Source of the DNA: Micromonospora sp. MW-13
GTDB taxonomy: Bacteria > Actinomycetota > Actinomycetes > Mycobacteriales > Micromonosporaceae
Length of the DNA stretch: 64,000 nucleotides
Direction of reading: 5' to 3'
Assembly (NCBI RefSeq): GCF_003434305.1
Contig: NZ_QKKX01000057.1
Location: 1 to 64,000, forward strand
Shown here: positions 38,105 through 48,718 of the stretch, in pieces
How the letters are laid out: each line of letters begins with the position of its first letter
Numbering within the stretch: position 1 is the first letter of the stretch
Translations under genes and position numbers: made by a program
Notes under the pieces: model-generated
The model's input: only the letters and a program-made list of their open reading frames with translations
What the model was told of the DNA's origin: nothing
Databases searched by the model: none

Positions 38105-39433
38105 GTGAATCCGAAGCGGATCCTTGTCGTCGGTGCCGGGCATGTCGGTCTCTATGCCGCCCTGCGCCTGTCGAAGAAGCTCTCCTCGCGTGAGGCTGAG
38201 GTCATCGTCGTCGACCCGCAGCCCCACATGACGTACCAGCCGTTCCTCCCGGAGGCGGCGGCGGGCAACATCTCCCCCCGGCACTCCGTGGTGCCGCTGC
38301 GGCGGGAGTTGCGCCGGTGCAAGGTGGTGGCGGGTACGGTCACGCGGATCGAGCACGACCGCAAGGTGGCCACGGTGCAGCCGATCAGCGGCCCGACCAC
38401 CGAGATCGCCTACGACCACGTGGTCGTGGCCCCCGGCGCGGTCTCTCGGACGCTGCCGATCCCCGGCCTGCACGAGCACGGCATCGGCTTCAAGACCATC
38501 GGCGAGGCCATCTACCTGCGCAACCACGTGCTGGACCGGCTCGACGTGGCCGCCGCCACGCCGGATCCGGACGTCCGGCGCAGCGCGTTGACGTTCACCT
38601 TCGTCGGCGGCGGGTACGCGGGCATCGAGGCGCTGGCCGAGATGGAGGACATGGCCCGGGACGCCCTGCGCTACTACCCGGAGCTGAAGCCGGAGGACAT
38701 GCGCTGGGTGCTGGTCGAGGCGACCCAGCGGGTGCTGCCCGAGGTCGATCGGGACATGGGCGCCTACACGGTGCAGCAGCTGCTGAAGCGGAACATGGAC
38801 ATCCGGCTGGACACCCGCCTGGAGTCCTGCGTCGACGGGGTGGTGAAGCTCTCCGACGGCGACAGCTTCCGCTCCGACACGATCGTCTGGACGGCCGGCG
38901 TCAAGCCGTCGCCGATGCTCGACGCGACCGACTTCCCGCGCGACGAGCGCCGCCGGGTCACCTGCCTGCCGACGCTCCAGGTCGTCGACGGTGACCGGGT
39001 GGTCGAGGGCGCGTGGAGCGCCGGCGACTGCGCGGCGGTGCCGGACCTGACCAAGGAGCCGGGCAACTTCTGCTCGCCGAGCGCCCAGCACGCGGTGCGC
39101 CAGGCCGCCCGGATGGCCGACAACATCGCGAACGTGGTCCGCGGGCGCGAGCCGGTGGACTACAAGCACAAGCACGCGGGCAGCGTGGCGAGCCTCGGCC
39201 TGTACAAGGGCGTGGCCCAGGTGTACGGCATCAAGATGACCGGCTGGCCGGCGTGGTTCATGCACCGGACGTACCACATGAGCCGGATTCCCTCGTTCAA
39301 CCGCAAGGTCCGGGTCGTGGTCGACTGGTCGCTGGCGTTCTTCCTCAAGCGCGAGGTGGTCGCCCTGGGCCAGTTGCACGACCCGCGCGAGGAGTTCGTC
39401 GAGGCGTCCCAGCCGATCACCCCCCGCGTCTGA
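38105..39433 (+). CDS. ndh: type II NADH dehydrogenase (NAD(P)/FAD-dependent oxidoreductase)
   Basis: The 442-residue flavoprotein transfers electrons from NADH to menaquinone at the inner face of the membrane without pumping protons. It has the FAD dinucleotide fold ILVVGAGHVGLYAALRL, the NADH fold FTFVGGGYAGIEALAEMEDMA, and the WSAGDCAAVPDL motif with QHAVRQA (quinone region). A C-terminal amphipathic region follows. It ends with the usual RVVVDWSLAFFLKREVVALG membrane-associated helix. GTG start. Only 103 bp precede it, with two GGTCACA words at 38027 and 38046. Confidence 0.93.
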   Translation: MNPKRILVVGAGHVGLYAALRLSKKLSSREAEVIVVDPQPHMTYQPFLPEAAAGNISPRHSVVPLRRELRRCKVVAGTVTRIEHDRKVATVQPISGPTTEIAYDHVVVAPGAVSRTLPIPGLHEHGIGFKTIGEAIYLRNHVLDRLDVAAATPDPDVRRSALTFTFVGGGYAGIEALAEMEDMARDALRYYPELKPEDMRWVLVEATQRVLPEVDRDMGAYTVQQLLKRNMDIRLDTRLESCVDGVVKLSDGDSFRSDTIVWTAGVKPSPMLDATDFPRDERRRVTCLPTLQVVDGDRVVEGAWSAGDCAAVPDLTKEPGNFCSPSAQHAVRQAARMADNIANVVRGREPVDYKHKHAGSVASLGLYKGVAQVYGIKMTGWPAWFMHRTYHMSRIPSFNRKVRVVVDWSLAFFLKREVVALGQLHDPREEFVEASQPITPRV

Positions 39434-39440
39434 GCCGCAC

Positions 39441-39473
39441 GAAGAAGGCCCCCTCGCCGAGGGGGCCCTCTTC
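39441..39473. terminator. bidirectional terminator after ndh
   Basis: GAAGAAGGCCCCC (39441-39453) pairs with GGGGGCCCTCTTC (39461-39473) with one mismatch and a 7-nt loop, between convergent genes. Confidence 0.82.
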
Positions 39474-39483
39474 GTACGCAACC

Positions 39484-41364
39484 TCAGACCCGCCACACCC
39501 AGGCGTCGGCGATCCGGGTGGACGGGCCGTAGAGCTGGTCCAGGACGGCCCGCAGGTCGTCGGCGCGGGGCGTGCCCTCGGCCAGCGCGAAGCAGGACGC
39601 GCCCCAGCGGTCGGCGTCCCGGGCGGCCTGCTGGCGCTCCGCGTCGCCGACCACGGGCTGGCCGCCCCGCTGCGCCACGTCCGTGAGCAGGGCCGACGTG
39701 GGCCGCTTCCAGGTGCCCATGGCGGCCGTGTCGCCCCGGCCGTACGGGCCGATGAAGAAGCCCTCCGGCATGCCGAAGGCCGCGTCCGCCGCGGTCGCCC
39801 AGCGCATCGGCCACGGATCCTTCGGGGTGGGCAGCGGCACCGGCACCAGCACCCCGCCGGGGCGGACGCACTCCCGCCAGTGGCCGCCGGTGACGAACTC
39901 CGGCAGGGCCGGCCGCTCGGCGGTGGGCAGCGGTGCCGGCAGGACCGGCAGCAGCGCGACCCCGACCGCCGCCGGGACCAGCCGGCGGGCCGCCCCGGTG
40001 CCGCGCAGCGCCCGGTCCACGGCCAGCACCAGCAGCGTCGCGGTCACCGGGAGCACCGCCAGGGCGAACCGCATCGGCAGCGCCCCGTCGACCACCGGCA
40101 GGCCACCGAGCAGGGCGTACGGGCCGGGGACGGTGGTCCGGTCGCCGCCGAGGACCACGTCCGGGCCGAGCGAGAGCGCGCCCATCGCCAGCGCCCCCGC
40201 CGCGCAGGCGATCACCAGCGGGCGGCGGCCCAGCCAGACCGCGCAGCCGACGGTGACCACCAGCAGCGGCCAGCCGAGGAAGGTGTTGTATTCGGCCGGA
40301 CCGGTGGTGAGCCGGGCCGCCTCGTCACTGCCCACCACCGACAGCGGGGAGACGGTCCACCAACTGCTCAGGTCGGCCGAGAAGTAGTGCGGGCTGAACA
40401 TCCCGTCCGCGACGCCCAACGGGCCGGCGAACTGGAACCACAGCGGGTACCCCAGCACCAGCAGGGCCAGCCCGGCGGCGACCAGCATCCCGCCGGCGAA
40501 GCCGGGCAGCGCCCGGCGCAGCAGCGCCCGGTCGGCCAGGGCGTACGCGACCGCCATCACCAGCAGCGTCACCGCGCAGAGGAAGAGCACCTCCTCGCCG
40601 ACGAAGACCTGGACGCTGACCGCGGCGGCCAGGCCGACGGCGGAGGTGAGCATGCGGCGCCGGTCCGGACCCGTCCCGCCCGCGTCGCCCGCCCGGCCCG
40701 GGGGGCGGCCGACCCGGTGGCCCACCCGGCCCAGCGGGTCGGCGGCGCGCAGCAGCCGGACCACCAGCCAGATGATCACCGGGACCAGCCACTGCGCGGT
40801 CATGTGCAGGTGGCTGTTGGTCTGCGAGATCATTCCCGGGCCGAAGCCGCACAGCCCGGCGCCGAGCGCGGCGGCGGCCCGGCGGGCCCGGAGGACCCGG
40901 GTGAACAGCAGGTACCAGGCGAGCGCGGTGCCGGCCAGGTTGAGCGCCGCGAGCAGGGCGAAGGTGACCGGCGCGCCCAACAGCAGGGTCACCGGGGCGA
41001 AGAGCACGCCGAGGGCGATGACCGTGGTGTTGGCCATCAGGTTCACCCCGTCCGGGGCGTTCAGCCGGTCGGTGAGCAGACCGAAGTCGCCGAGCAGGGC
41101 GCGCGAGTCGACGGCCAGGAACCACTCGTACAGGGCCTGGTCCTCCGGGTTGAGCGCCAGCACCCGGCCGGCGGGGTCCGGCCACAGGCCGTGGGTGAGC
41201 CAGCCCGCGAGGGCCGCGAAGAGCAGCCCGACGAGCAGGTCGGCCCGGTGTCTGGCGGCGGCGTCCCCGAGCCTGGCCCACCGGGAACCGGCCGGAGCCG
41301 GGGCATCGGAACGGAGTGCCTGGTCGGGGGCGGCGTCGGGGGCCGTGGGGGCTGCGCTGCTCAC
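39484..41364 (-). CDS. large integral membrane protein (GT-C glycosyltransferase-like)
   Basis: The 626-residue protein has about eleven membrane helices and an external C-terminal domain of about 170 residues. Near the first loop it has LNPEDQALYEWFLAVD and DGVNLMANTT. The acidic first external loop followed by many helices resembles GT-C fold glycosyltransferases and related polymer-export proteins, which use polyprenyl-phosphate sugars. No catalytic residue can be assigned with confidence. The ATG is at 41364. Confidence 0.75.
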   Translation of the reverse strand: MSSAAPTAPDAAPDQALRSDAPAPAGSRWARLGDAAARHRADLLVGLLFAALAGWLTHGLWPDPAGRVLALNPEDQALYEWFLAVDSRALLGDFGLLTDRLNAPDGVNLMANTTVIALGVLFAPVTLLLGAPVTFALLAALNLAGTALAWYLLFTRVLRARRAAAALGAGLCGFGPGMISQTNSHLHMTAQWLVPVIIWLVVRLLRAADPLGRVGHRVGRPPGRAGDAGGTGPDRRRMLTSAVGLAAAVSVQVFVGEEVLFLCAVTLLVMAVAYALADRALLRRALPGFAGGMLVAAGLALLVLGYPLWFQFAGPLGVADGMFSPHYFSADLSSWWTVSPLSVVGSDEAARLTTGPAEYNTFLGWPLLVVTVGCAVWLGRRPLVIACAAGALAMGALSLGPDVVLGGDRTTVPGPYALLGGLPVVDGALPMRFALAVLPVTATLLVLAVDRALRGTGAARRLVPAAVGVALLPVLPAPLPTAERPALPEFVTGGHWRECVRPGGVLVPVPLPTPKDPWPMRWATAADAAFGMPEGFFIGPYGRGDTAAMGTWKRPTSALLTDVAQRGGQPVVGDAERQQAARDADRWGASCFALAEGTPRADDLRAVLDQLYGPSTRIADAWVWRV

Positions 41365-41465
41365 GCCTCGACCCTAGTGCGGCAGCGGAAACGGAGTACG
41401 CCGGGTCGTCGCGGACCCGCTACGGTGACACTGCACCGATGTGTGTCGACGCGTCGGCGTACCCC

Positions 41466-41546
41466 GCCCGGGTGGTGGAACGGCAGACACGGCCGCCTTA
41501 AAAGCGGCTGCCGCAAGGCGTGCGGGTTCGACCCCCGCCCCGGGCA
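41466..41546 (+). tRNA. tRNA-Leu (anticodon UAA), bldA-type
   Basis: The acceptor stem GCCCGGG (41466-41472) pairs with CCCGGGC (41539-41545), with discriminator A at 41546. The anticodon stem GCCGC/GCGGC encloses loop CTTAAAA with anticodon TAA (41499-41501). A long variable arm and a T-arm GCGGGTTCGACCCCCGC are present, so this is a class II tRNA. CCA is not encoded. It reads the rare UUA codon; in Streptomyces the equivalent gene is bldA, which limits expression of TTA-containing regulatory genes. Confidence 0.93.
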
Positions 41547-41666
41547 CCCCGCCTCTCAGCTTCTTCACAGCTCCTGCCTCGCTCGGTGATCTCCACGGCG
41601 TCGATCGTGGCGTTTACCCTTGAAGGGCACGTTCACGTGCGACGACCCCCTGAGGGAGGCCAGACA

Positions 41667-42482
41667 GTGAAGACTTCGAACCCGGTGCTCGCCCGACTCG
41701 GCCAGGCGGCCGAGCGGGAACGCGCCACCGGGTACGCCCCAACCGGGCCCTACGGGCAGCCCGGCTATCCCCAGCAGTACCCGGGCGCGACCGGATACCC
41801 GGCCGCGCCGCCCACCGTGACGCCGATGTCCATCGACGACGTGGTGGTCAAGACCGTCACGCTCCTCGGCATCCTCGGCGTGTCCGCCGCGGCGGCCTGG
41901 GTGCTCGTGCCGGACTCGCTGCTCGGCGTCGCCTGGATCGGCGCGGCAGTGGTCGGCCTGGTGCTCGGCCTGATCATCTCGTTCTCCCGGATGGCGAACC
42001 CGGCGCTGGTCGTCGCGTACTCCGTCGTCGAGGGCGTCTTCGTCGGCATGGTGAGCAAGGCCTTCAACTCGCTCTACGACGGCATCGTGCTCCAGGCCGT
42101 GGTGGCCAGCTTCGGCGTGTTCTTCCTGATGGCCATGCTGTACAAGGCACGGGTCATCCGGGCGACGCCGAAGTTCGTCCGCGGCATGGTCGCGGCGATG
42201 GTCGGTCTCTTCGCGGTGATGCTGATCAACCTGGTGCTGTCGCTGTTCGGCGTCAACACGGGCCTGCGTGACGGCAGCCCGCTGGCGATCGGCTTCAGCC
42301 TGGTCTGCATCGTGGTCGCGTCGCTGAGCTTCGTGCTCAGCTTCGCGGAGGTGGAGGAGGGCGTCCGGATGGGCCTGCCCCAGCGCTACTCCTGGACGGC
42401 CGCGTTCGGCATCCTGGTCAGCCTGGTCTGGCTCTACATCGAGATCCTGCGCCTGCTGAGCTACTTCCAGGGCGACGACTGA
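41667..42482 (+). CDS. Bax inhibitor-1/YccA family membrane protein
   Basis: The 271-residue protein has a Gly/Pro/Tyr-rich cytoplasmic N-terminus (about 18-55) and seven predicted membrane helices, with the family end RYSWTAAFGILVSLVWLYIEILRLLSYFQGDD (as spans). It also has NPALVVAYSVVEGVFVGMVSKAF. TMBIM/BI-1 proteins act as pH-sensitive calcium leak channels in characterised cases; the bacterial role is less clear. The GTG start follows GAGGGAGG with good spacing. Confidence 0.93.
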   Translation: MKTSNPVLARLGQAAERERATGYAPTGPYGQPGYPQQYPGATGYPAAPPTVTPMSIDDVVVKTVTLLGILGVSAAAAWVLVPDSLLGVAWIGAAVVGLVLGLIISFSRMANPALVVAYSVVEGVFVGMVSKAFNSLYDGIVLQAVVASFGVFFLMAMLYKARVIRATPKFVRGMVAAMVGLFAVMLINLVLSLFGVNTGLRDGSPLAIGFSLVCIVVASLSFVLSFAEVEEGVRMGLPQRYSWTAAFGILVSLVWLYIEILRLLSYFQGDD

Positions 42483-42492
42483 CCCGCGTCGC

Positions 42493-42535
42493 CGACGGCG
42501 CCCGCCCCCGCGACCCGCGGCGGCGGGCGCCGTCG
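42493..42535 (+). terminator. strong hairpin after the BI-1 gene
   Basis: CGACGGCGCCCGCC (42493-42506) pairs perfectly with GGCGGGCGCCGTCG (42522-42535), with a further CCGCG/CGCGG stem inside the loop. Confidence 0.75.
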
Positions 42536-42608
42536 TCTGCGGGCCGGCCGCCGCCCGTCGGGCCCGGGCCACGGCGCTTGCCCGTCGCCACCGACCCGGC
42601 GGCGGCCC

Positions 42609-42614
42609 TAGACT
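42609..42614 (+). promoter_or_regulatory. -10 box for the 42622 gene
   Basis: TAGACT lies 7 nt before GTG 42622, with no Shine-Dalgarno. Leaderless start predicted. Confidence 0.45.
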
Positions 42615-42621
42615 CGGCGCG

Positions 42622-42942
42622 GTGAGCGCAGCGGAACTGGACCGGGCGGTGGGACTGCTGGTCCGTCAGGTCGGGCACTGGCAGCAACCGCGCTGGGCAG
42701 CGGTCGCCGGGGGCGGCAACGTGTCCCGGGCCGACCTGGTGCACCGGCTGGTGCAGGAGCTCGCGAACCTCGCCGCCGACGCCGAGGGGCAGCCCCGCCG
42801 GGCGGTGCCCCGGCTCGGCAACGACCTCGCCCTGCCCGACCAGCTCCGGGTGGTCGCCGCCGATCTGCTGGCCGCAGCCCCGGCCGCCGATCTGCTGGCC
42901 CGGGCCGCCGCCGAGGTGACGGCGACCCGTACCGCGCTCTGA
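42622..42942 (+). CDS. conserved small protein, function unknown
   Basis: The 106-residue soluble protein is helical, with ELDRAVGLLVRQVGHWQQPRW near the N-terminus, NVSRADLVHRLVQELANLAADAE, and LALPDQLRVVAADLLAA. The strong codon bias and -10 box support it as real. I do not recognise the family. It is convergent with the thiolase gene. Confidence 0.72.
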   Translation: MSAAELDRAVGLLVRQVGHWQQPRWAAVAGGGNVSRADLVHRLVQELANLAADAEGQPRRAVPRLGNDLALPDQLRVVAADLLAAAPAADLLARAAAEVTATRTAL

Positions 42943-42987
42943 CCGCCGCCGGGTCCGGTACCCGCCCGGCCCGCCGGTGGACCGGGC

Positions 42988-44250
42988 TCAGCCGAGGCGT
43001 TCGAGGACCATGGCCATGCCCTGACCGCCGCCGACGCACATGGTCTCCAGGCCGACCGACCCGTCGTGCCAGTCCAGGGCGTTGAGCAGGGTGCCGGTGA
43101 TCCGGGCGCCGGTCATGCCGAACGGGTGGCCGACGGCGATCGCCCCGCCCATCACGTTCAGCTTCTCCTCGGGGATGCCGAGCTGCCGGTAGGAGGGGAT
43201 CACCTGGGCGGCGAACGCCTCGTTGATCTCGACCAGGTCGACGTCGTCGATGGTCATCCCGGCCCGCGCGAGCGCCTGCCGCGACGCCTCGACCGGGCCG
43301 AGGCCCATGATCTCGGGGGACAGGGCGGTGACCCCGGTGGAGACGATCCGGGCCAGTGGGGTGATGCCCAGGTCCCGGGCCCGCTGGGCGCTCATGATCA
43401 CCACGGCGGCGGCGCCGTCGTTGAGCGGGCAGCAGTTGCCGGCGGTGATCCGGCCGTCGGGGCGGAACACCGGCTTCAGCCCGGCGACCCCCTCCAGGGT
43501 GACTCCGGGCCGGGGCCCGTCGTCGGCGCCGACCACGGTGCCGTCGCCAGTGGTGACCGGGGTGATCTCGCGGGCCCAGAAGCCGTCGGCGATCGCCTTC
43601 TCGGCCAGGTTCTGGCTGCGCACGCCGAAGGCGTCCATGTCGGCGCGGGTCACGTCGTACACCTGGGCCAGGTTCTCGGCGGTCTGCCCCATGGCCAGGT
43701 AGACGTCGGGCAGCTCACCGGACCCGCGCGGGTCCGTCCAGACCTCCGCGCCGCCCTGTCCGCGCCGCGCCGACCGCTCCCGCGCCGCCCCGAAGCTCGG
43801 GTTCTCCCAGCCGCCGCCCACCAGCGCCTGCGCCTCGGGCGGCAGCCCGTCGGAGTTGCCCCGGGCGTACCGGGAGACCATCTCGACGCCGGCGGAGACG
43901 AACACGTCGCCCTCGCCGGCCCGGATCGCGTGCATCGCCATCCGGGTGGTCTGCAGCGAGGAGGCGCAGTACCGGGTCAGGGTGGCGCCCGGCAGGCCGT
44001 CCAGGCCCATCAGGGTGGCGACCACCCGGGCCATGTTGAAGCCCTGCTCGCCGCCGGGCAGGCCGCAGCCCAGGTAGAGGTCGTCGATCTCGGTGGGGTC
44101 GAGCTGGGGGACCTTGTCCAGGGCGGCCCGGACGATGGTGGCGGCGAGATCGTCGGGGCGGACGTCGCGCAGCGAACCCTTGTGCGCCCGGCCGATGGGG
44201 GACCGGGCGGTGGCGACGATGACGGCGTCGCGGGACGACTCAGTCGGCAT
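42988..44250 (-). CDS. acetyl-CoA C-acetyltransferase (thiolase)
   Basis: The 420-residue thiolase has the nucleophile C95 in [14 protein letters not shown], the NEAFAAQ and [16 protein letters not shown] motifs (catalytic His), and the second cysteine in [10 protein letters not shown]. It condenses or cleaves acyl-CoA esters in fatty acid or branched-chain degradation. No partner beta-oxidation gene is adjacent. The -10 box at 44257-44262 suggests a leaderless transcript. Confidence 0.95.
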   Translation of the reverse strand: MPTESSRDAVIVATARSPIGRAHKGSLRDVRPDDLAATIVRAALDKVPQLDPTEIDDLYLGCGLPGGEQGFNMARVVATLMGLDGLPGATLTRYCASSLQTTRMAMHAIRAGEGDVFVSAGVEMVSRYARGNSDGLPPEAQALVGGGWENPSFGAARERSARRGQGGAEVWTDPRGSGELPDVYLAMGQTAENLAQVYDVTRADMDAFGVRSQNLAEKAIADGFWAREITPVTTGDGTVVGADDGPRPGVTLEGVAGLKPVFRPDGRITAGNCCPLNDGAAAVVIMSAQRARDLGITPLARIVSTGVTALSPEIMGLGPVEASRQALARAGMTIDDVDLVEINEAFAAQVIPSYRQLGIPEEKLNVMGGAIAVGHPFGMTGARITGTLLNALDWHDGSVGLETMCVGGGQGMAMVLERLG

Positions 44251-44256
44251 GAACCA

Positions 44257-44262
44257 ACGTTA
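44257..44262 (-). promoter_or_regulatory. -10 box for the thiolase gene
   Basis: TAACGT on the minus strand, then 6 nt, then the ATG at 44250. Confidence 0.5.
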
Positions 44263-44357
44263 ACTTGCCAGTAACTTGGCGGGGAAGCGTCCCGCCCGGC
44301 GGGAAATGTCACCCCGGGCCGGCCGCGTCCGGGCCGCCGCGCACCCCGTAGCGCCGG

Positions 44358-45188
44358 TCAGTGGCGGGAGGCGACGTTCGCCGCGGCGGCGACCGCCGGG
44401 ATCAGCGCGTGCGCCCAGATCCGGTACCCGTCGGCGGAGGGGTGGAACCCGTCATGGCAGAAGGTGCCGGCGTCGGCCCGGAACACCGGGCCGGTCTCGG
44501 CACCCAGGTCGACCACCGTGCCACCGCCGTCGAGCACGGCGATGGTCTGGGCCCGGGCCACCCGCCGGCCGGACCAGCCGACCACCTGCCGCAGCGGCGG
44601 GGCGATCGCGCGGACGGCGCCGAGGTCGGGACAGGTCCCGACGACCACCTCCACCCGCGCCTCGCGCAGCCGCCGCACGGCCGCCCCCAGGTACGCCCCG
44701 GCCTCCGCCGGCCGGCGCAGTGCGGTGGCGTCGTTGGCGCCGATCAGGATCACCGCCACGTCGGGGCGCGGGCCGAGCAGCGCCCGGGCCACCTGGGTGG
44801 CCAGGTCGGTCGAGCGGGAGCCGGAGACCCCGACGCTGGACAGGTGCACCCGGCGGCCCGCCGGCCCCTCGGCGAGCAGGTTGGCGAGCTGCCCGCCGAC
44901 GGTGTCGCCCAACCGGCCCACGCCGACCCCGAGGGCGGACGAGTCGCCGAGCAGGACCAGCCGCAGCGGCGGGGCGCCGGCCCGCCCCACCGTGGCGCGC
45001 AGGGCCAGCCCCAGCTCCGGCTGGGCGTAGGGGCGGTTGCGGGCGACGAACGCCTCGCCGGCGAGGACGGCCGCGCCGCCGATCGTCCCGGCGATCAGGG
45101 ACAGGGCCGCGGCCCGGCCCAGCCGGAGCGCGAGTTCCGCGCCCAGGCCCCGGTCACCCGCGCCGTGGCTGCCGCTGTGCTCGGTCAT
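44358..45188 (-). CDS. SGNH/GDSL hydrolase, second of a tandem pair
   Basis: The 276-residue protein has an N-terminal membrane helix (about 27-47) and an SGNH esterase domain: block I LVLLGDSSALG (Ser), block II glycine in VSGSRS, block III GANDAT (Asn), block V HDGFHPSADGY (Asp/His). It should hydrolyse an ester or acyl group outside the membrane. The ATG overlaps the upstream paralogue's stop (ATGA), so the pair is co-translated. Confidence 0.88.
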   Translation of the reverse strand: MTEHSGSHGAGDRGLGAELALRLGRAAALSLIAGTIGGAAVLAGEAFVARNRPYAQPELGLALRATVGRAGAPPLRLVLLGDSSALGVGVGRLGDTVGGQLANLLAEGPAGRRVHLSSVGVSGSRSTDLATQVARALLGPRPDVAVILIGANDATALRRPAEAGAYLGAAVRRLREARVEVVVGTCPDLGAVRAIAPPLRQVVGWSGRRVARAQTIAVLDGGGTVVDLGAETGPVFRADAGTFCHDGFHPSADGYRIWAHALIPAVAAAANVASRH

Positions 45189-46237
45189 GGCCGTCCCTCC
45201 AGGGTGGGTGAGTCGGCGGCCGGGCCGGGGTGCGGCACCGCGCCGACGCCGAAGAAGGCCCGCCGACGCAGCTGCGCCCACCGCCCGGCCGGCCCGCGGT
45301 CGCGCCCGCGGACCTGGGTGGCGCTGACCTCCGTGCCCGCGTGCCGGGCCGCCTCCTGGGCGGCCTCCGGCAGCGACCGTACGCCCTCCCCGCGGGCGAG
45401 GCCAGGGCGACGGTCCTGCCCGGTACCGAGCGCCGAGAGCACGGTCGGCAGCAGCGCGGCGGCGGCCATCGCGTACCCCTCGGCGGAGGGATGGAACCGG
45501 TCCCAGGCGAACATCCTGGTCGGCTCGGCCGCGAACCGGGGACCGAGCAGGTCGCCGAGGGAGACCGCCCAGCCGCCCGCCTCCACCACCGCCATCGTCT
45601 GGGCGGCGGCGAGCTGCCGGCTCCACCGCCGGGCCAGCCAGCGCAGCGGCGGCCGGATCGGCTGGATCGCCCCGAGGTCGGGGCAGGTGCCGACCACCAC
45701 CTCGCAGCCGGCCCCGCGCAGCGCGTGGACCGCGTCGACCAGGTAGCGCACGGCCAGGCCCGCCGGGGTGCGGTTGGTGACGTCGTTGCCGCCGATCAGG
45801 ATCACCGCGACGTCGGGCAGGCACTCCAGCGCGGACTCCACCTGTGGCTTGAGCCCGGAGGAGATGGCGCCCACCACGGCGAACCGGTGCAGCCGCACCG
45901 GACGGTGCAGGCGGCGGGACAGCCCGGTGGCCAGCAGCGAGCCGGGGGTCTCCCGGCGGCGGTGCACCCCGTACCCGGCGGCGGAGGAGTCGCCGAGGAT
46001 CGCCACGGTCAGCGGCGGGCCGGGAAGCTTCGCGCCGTAGACGCCGTCGCAGCGGGGCGGGGGCGCCTCGGCCATCGGGATGGTCCGGCGGGCCTGCCGG
46101 GCCTGGCCGATCAGCACCCCGCCCGTGGCGACGGCGGCAGCGGCGGTGGCACCCGTGCCGAGCGCCGCCAGGCGGGCGACCCGCCGGGCGCGCCGCCAGC
46201 GCGGACCAACCGGTACGACGGAACCAGCGACCCCCAT
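45185..46237 (-). CDS. SGNH/GDSL hydrolase, first of a tandem pair
   Basis: The 350-residue protein has an N-terminal helix (about 22-44) and an SGNH domain with AILGDSSAAGYG (Ser), block III IGGNDVTNRT (Asn) and WDRFHPSAEGY (Asp/His). It is homologous to the next gene, sharing VVVGTCPDLGA, DVAVILIGxND and FHPSAxGY. It has an extra C-terminal tail of about 75 residues. Tandem duplication is the simplest explanation. The start is supported by a -10 box 6 nt upstream. Confidence 0.88.
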   Translation of the reverse strand: MGVAGSVVPVGPRWRRARRVARLAALGTGATAAAAVATGGVLIGQARQARRTIPMAEAPPPRCDGVYGAKLPGPPLTVAILGDSSAAGYGVHRRRETPGSLLATGLSRRLHRPVRLHRFAVVGAISSGLKPQVESALECLPDVAVILIGGNDVTNRTPAGLAVRYLVDAVHALRGAGCEVVVGTCPDLGAIQPIRPPLRWLARRWSRQLAAAQTMAVVEAGGWAVSLGDLLGPRFAAEPTRMFAWDRFHPSAEGYAMAAAALLPTVLSALGTGQDRRPGLARGEGVRSLPEAAQEAARHAGTEVSATQVRGRDRGPAGRWAQLRRRAFFGVGAVPHPGPAADSPTLEGRP

Positions 46238-46243
46238 ACCGCG

Positions 46244-46249
46244 ACATTA
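46244..46249 (-). promoter_or_regulatory. -10 box for the SGNH pair
   Basis: TAATGT on the minus strand, then 6 nt, then the ATG at 46237. Confidence 0.5.
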
Positions 46250-46367
46250 TCGCGCCGGCACGACATGCCGCTGTCGTCGTGCTGCCCTCTCCGATGGCTG
46301 GGATCCGACGGTTTCGGGTACCACTTGCACCGATACCGCACGCTGTCGGACGGAGAGGGGCGTGGAG

Positions 46368-46724
46368 ATGGGAAAGACACTGAAACGCGGCGCGGCGTTC
46401 ACGGCGCTGGCCAGGGCGCTGACCGCCGGGGCGCGGGGTGGCCCGTCGCTGGGCGCCCGGCTGAAGGCGCTGCCCCGGATGATCCGGGCCACCACCCGGG
46501 GCGAGTACGACGGCGGCCTCCGGCTGGCCCTGATGACCGCGGCGACGGCGTACATCGTCTCGCCGATCGACCTGCTCCCGGAGATCCCGCTGGCGATCTT
46601 CGGGCTGGCCGACGACGCGGTCATGGTGACCTGGCTGGCCGGCGCCGTGCTGGCGGAGACCGAACGGTTCCTGGAGTGGGAGACCCGCCGAAGCTCGGTC
46701 ATCCCGGGGCATGTGACGCCCTGA
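46368..46724 (+). CDS. YkvA-family (DUF1232) membrane protein
   Basis: The 118-residue protein carries the DUF1232 core YIVSPIDLLPEIPLAIFGLADDAVMVTWL, given here as residues 60-88, with the diagnostic SPIDLLPE...G..DD pattern. Such proteins are small membrane proteins of unknown function. The ATG follows GGAGAGGGG. It precedes cbs by 75 nt. Confidence 0.88.
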   Translation: MGKTLKRGAAFTALARALTAGARGGPSLGARLKALPRMIRATTRGEYDGGLRLALMTAATAYIVSPIDLLPEIPLAIFGLADDAVMVTWLAGAVLAETERFLEWETRRSSVIPGHVTP

Positions 46725-46799
46725 CGGCACGTACCCTGGGCGTCGAATCAACGTCTGCCCGGCCGCCGTCGCCGGAGCTGCAACGGAGGGCACAACGAG

Positions 46800-48170
<1,371 letters not shown>

Positions 48171-48187
48171 GCATCCAGCAGCGGCGG

Positions 48188-48718
48188 CTACCTCGGGGTG
48201 ACCACCTTTTCAATCTCGCGGGCGTAGCGGAGCTGGGGGGTGCGGGTGGTGCCGATGTGCTCGTCGCGGCACTCCCCGGTGGGGTGCCAGCCGCCGCGCT
48301 CGTAGAACCGGCGGGCCCGGGCGTTGCGCTCCAGCACCCACAGCACCGCCCGGCGCCAGCCCCGGCCGCGCATGGTGGCCAGCGCGTCCACCATCAGCGC
48401 CCGGCCGGTGCCCCGGCCCCGCTCGTCCGGGTCGAGGTGAATGGCGTTGAGCAGGCCGGTCGCCGGGTCGTCCTGGTCGTCCGGGCCGAGGTAGCTGAAC
48501 CCCACCAGCCGGCCGTCCCGCTCTGCCACGGTCATCAGGTTGGTGTCCCGCTCCCACGTCCAGCGCTCGGCCCAGTACGCCCCCATCGCCTCCGGTGTCG
48601 GGTCGGCCAGCGCCGCCGCCTGCAGGAACGACGAGTACGCCGCCACTCGGGACCGCTGGTGCAGCGCCCCCACCGGGCGCAGGTCGTCGACGGTCGCGTG
48701 GCGCAGGGTGATCGTCAC
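48188..48718 (-). CDS. GNAT-family N-acetyltransferase
   Basis: The 176-residue protein has the GNAT fold: [20 protein letters not shown], the acetyl-CoA-binding loop [16 protein letters not shown], and the end [26 protein letters not shown]. The acceptor is unknown. Its GTG overlaps the rnz stop (GTGA), so it is translated together with ribonuclease Z. Confidence 0.9.
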   Translation of the reverse strand: MTITLRHATVDDLRPVGALHQRSRVAAYSSFLQAAALADPTPEAMGAYWAERWTWERDTNLMTVAERDGRLVGFSYLGPDDQDDPATGLLNAIHLDPDERGRGTGRALMVDALATMRGRGWRRAVLWVLERNARARRFYERGGWHPTGECRDEHIGTTRTPQLRYAREIEKVVTPR

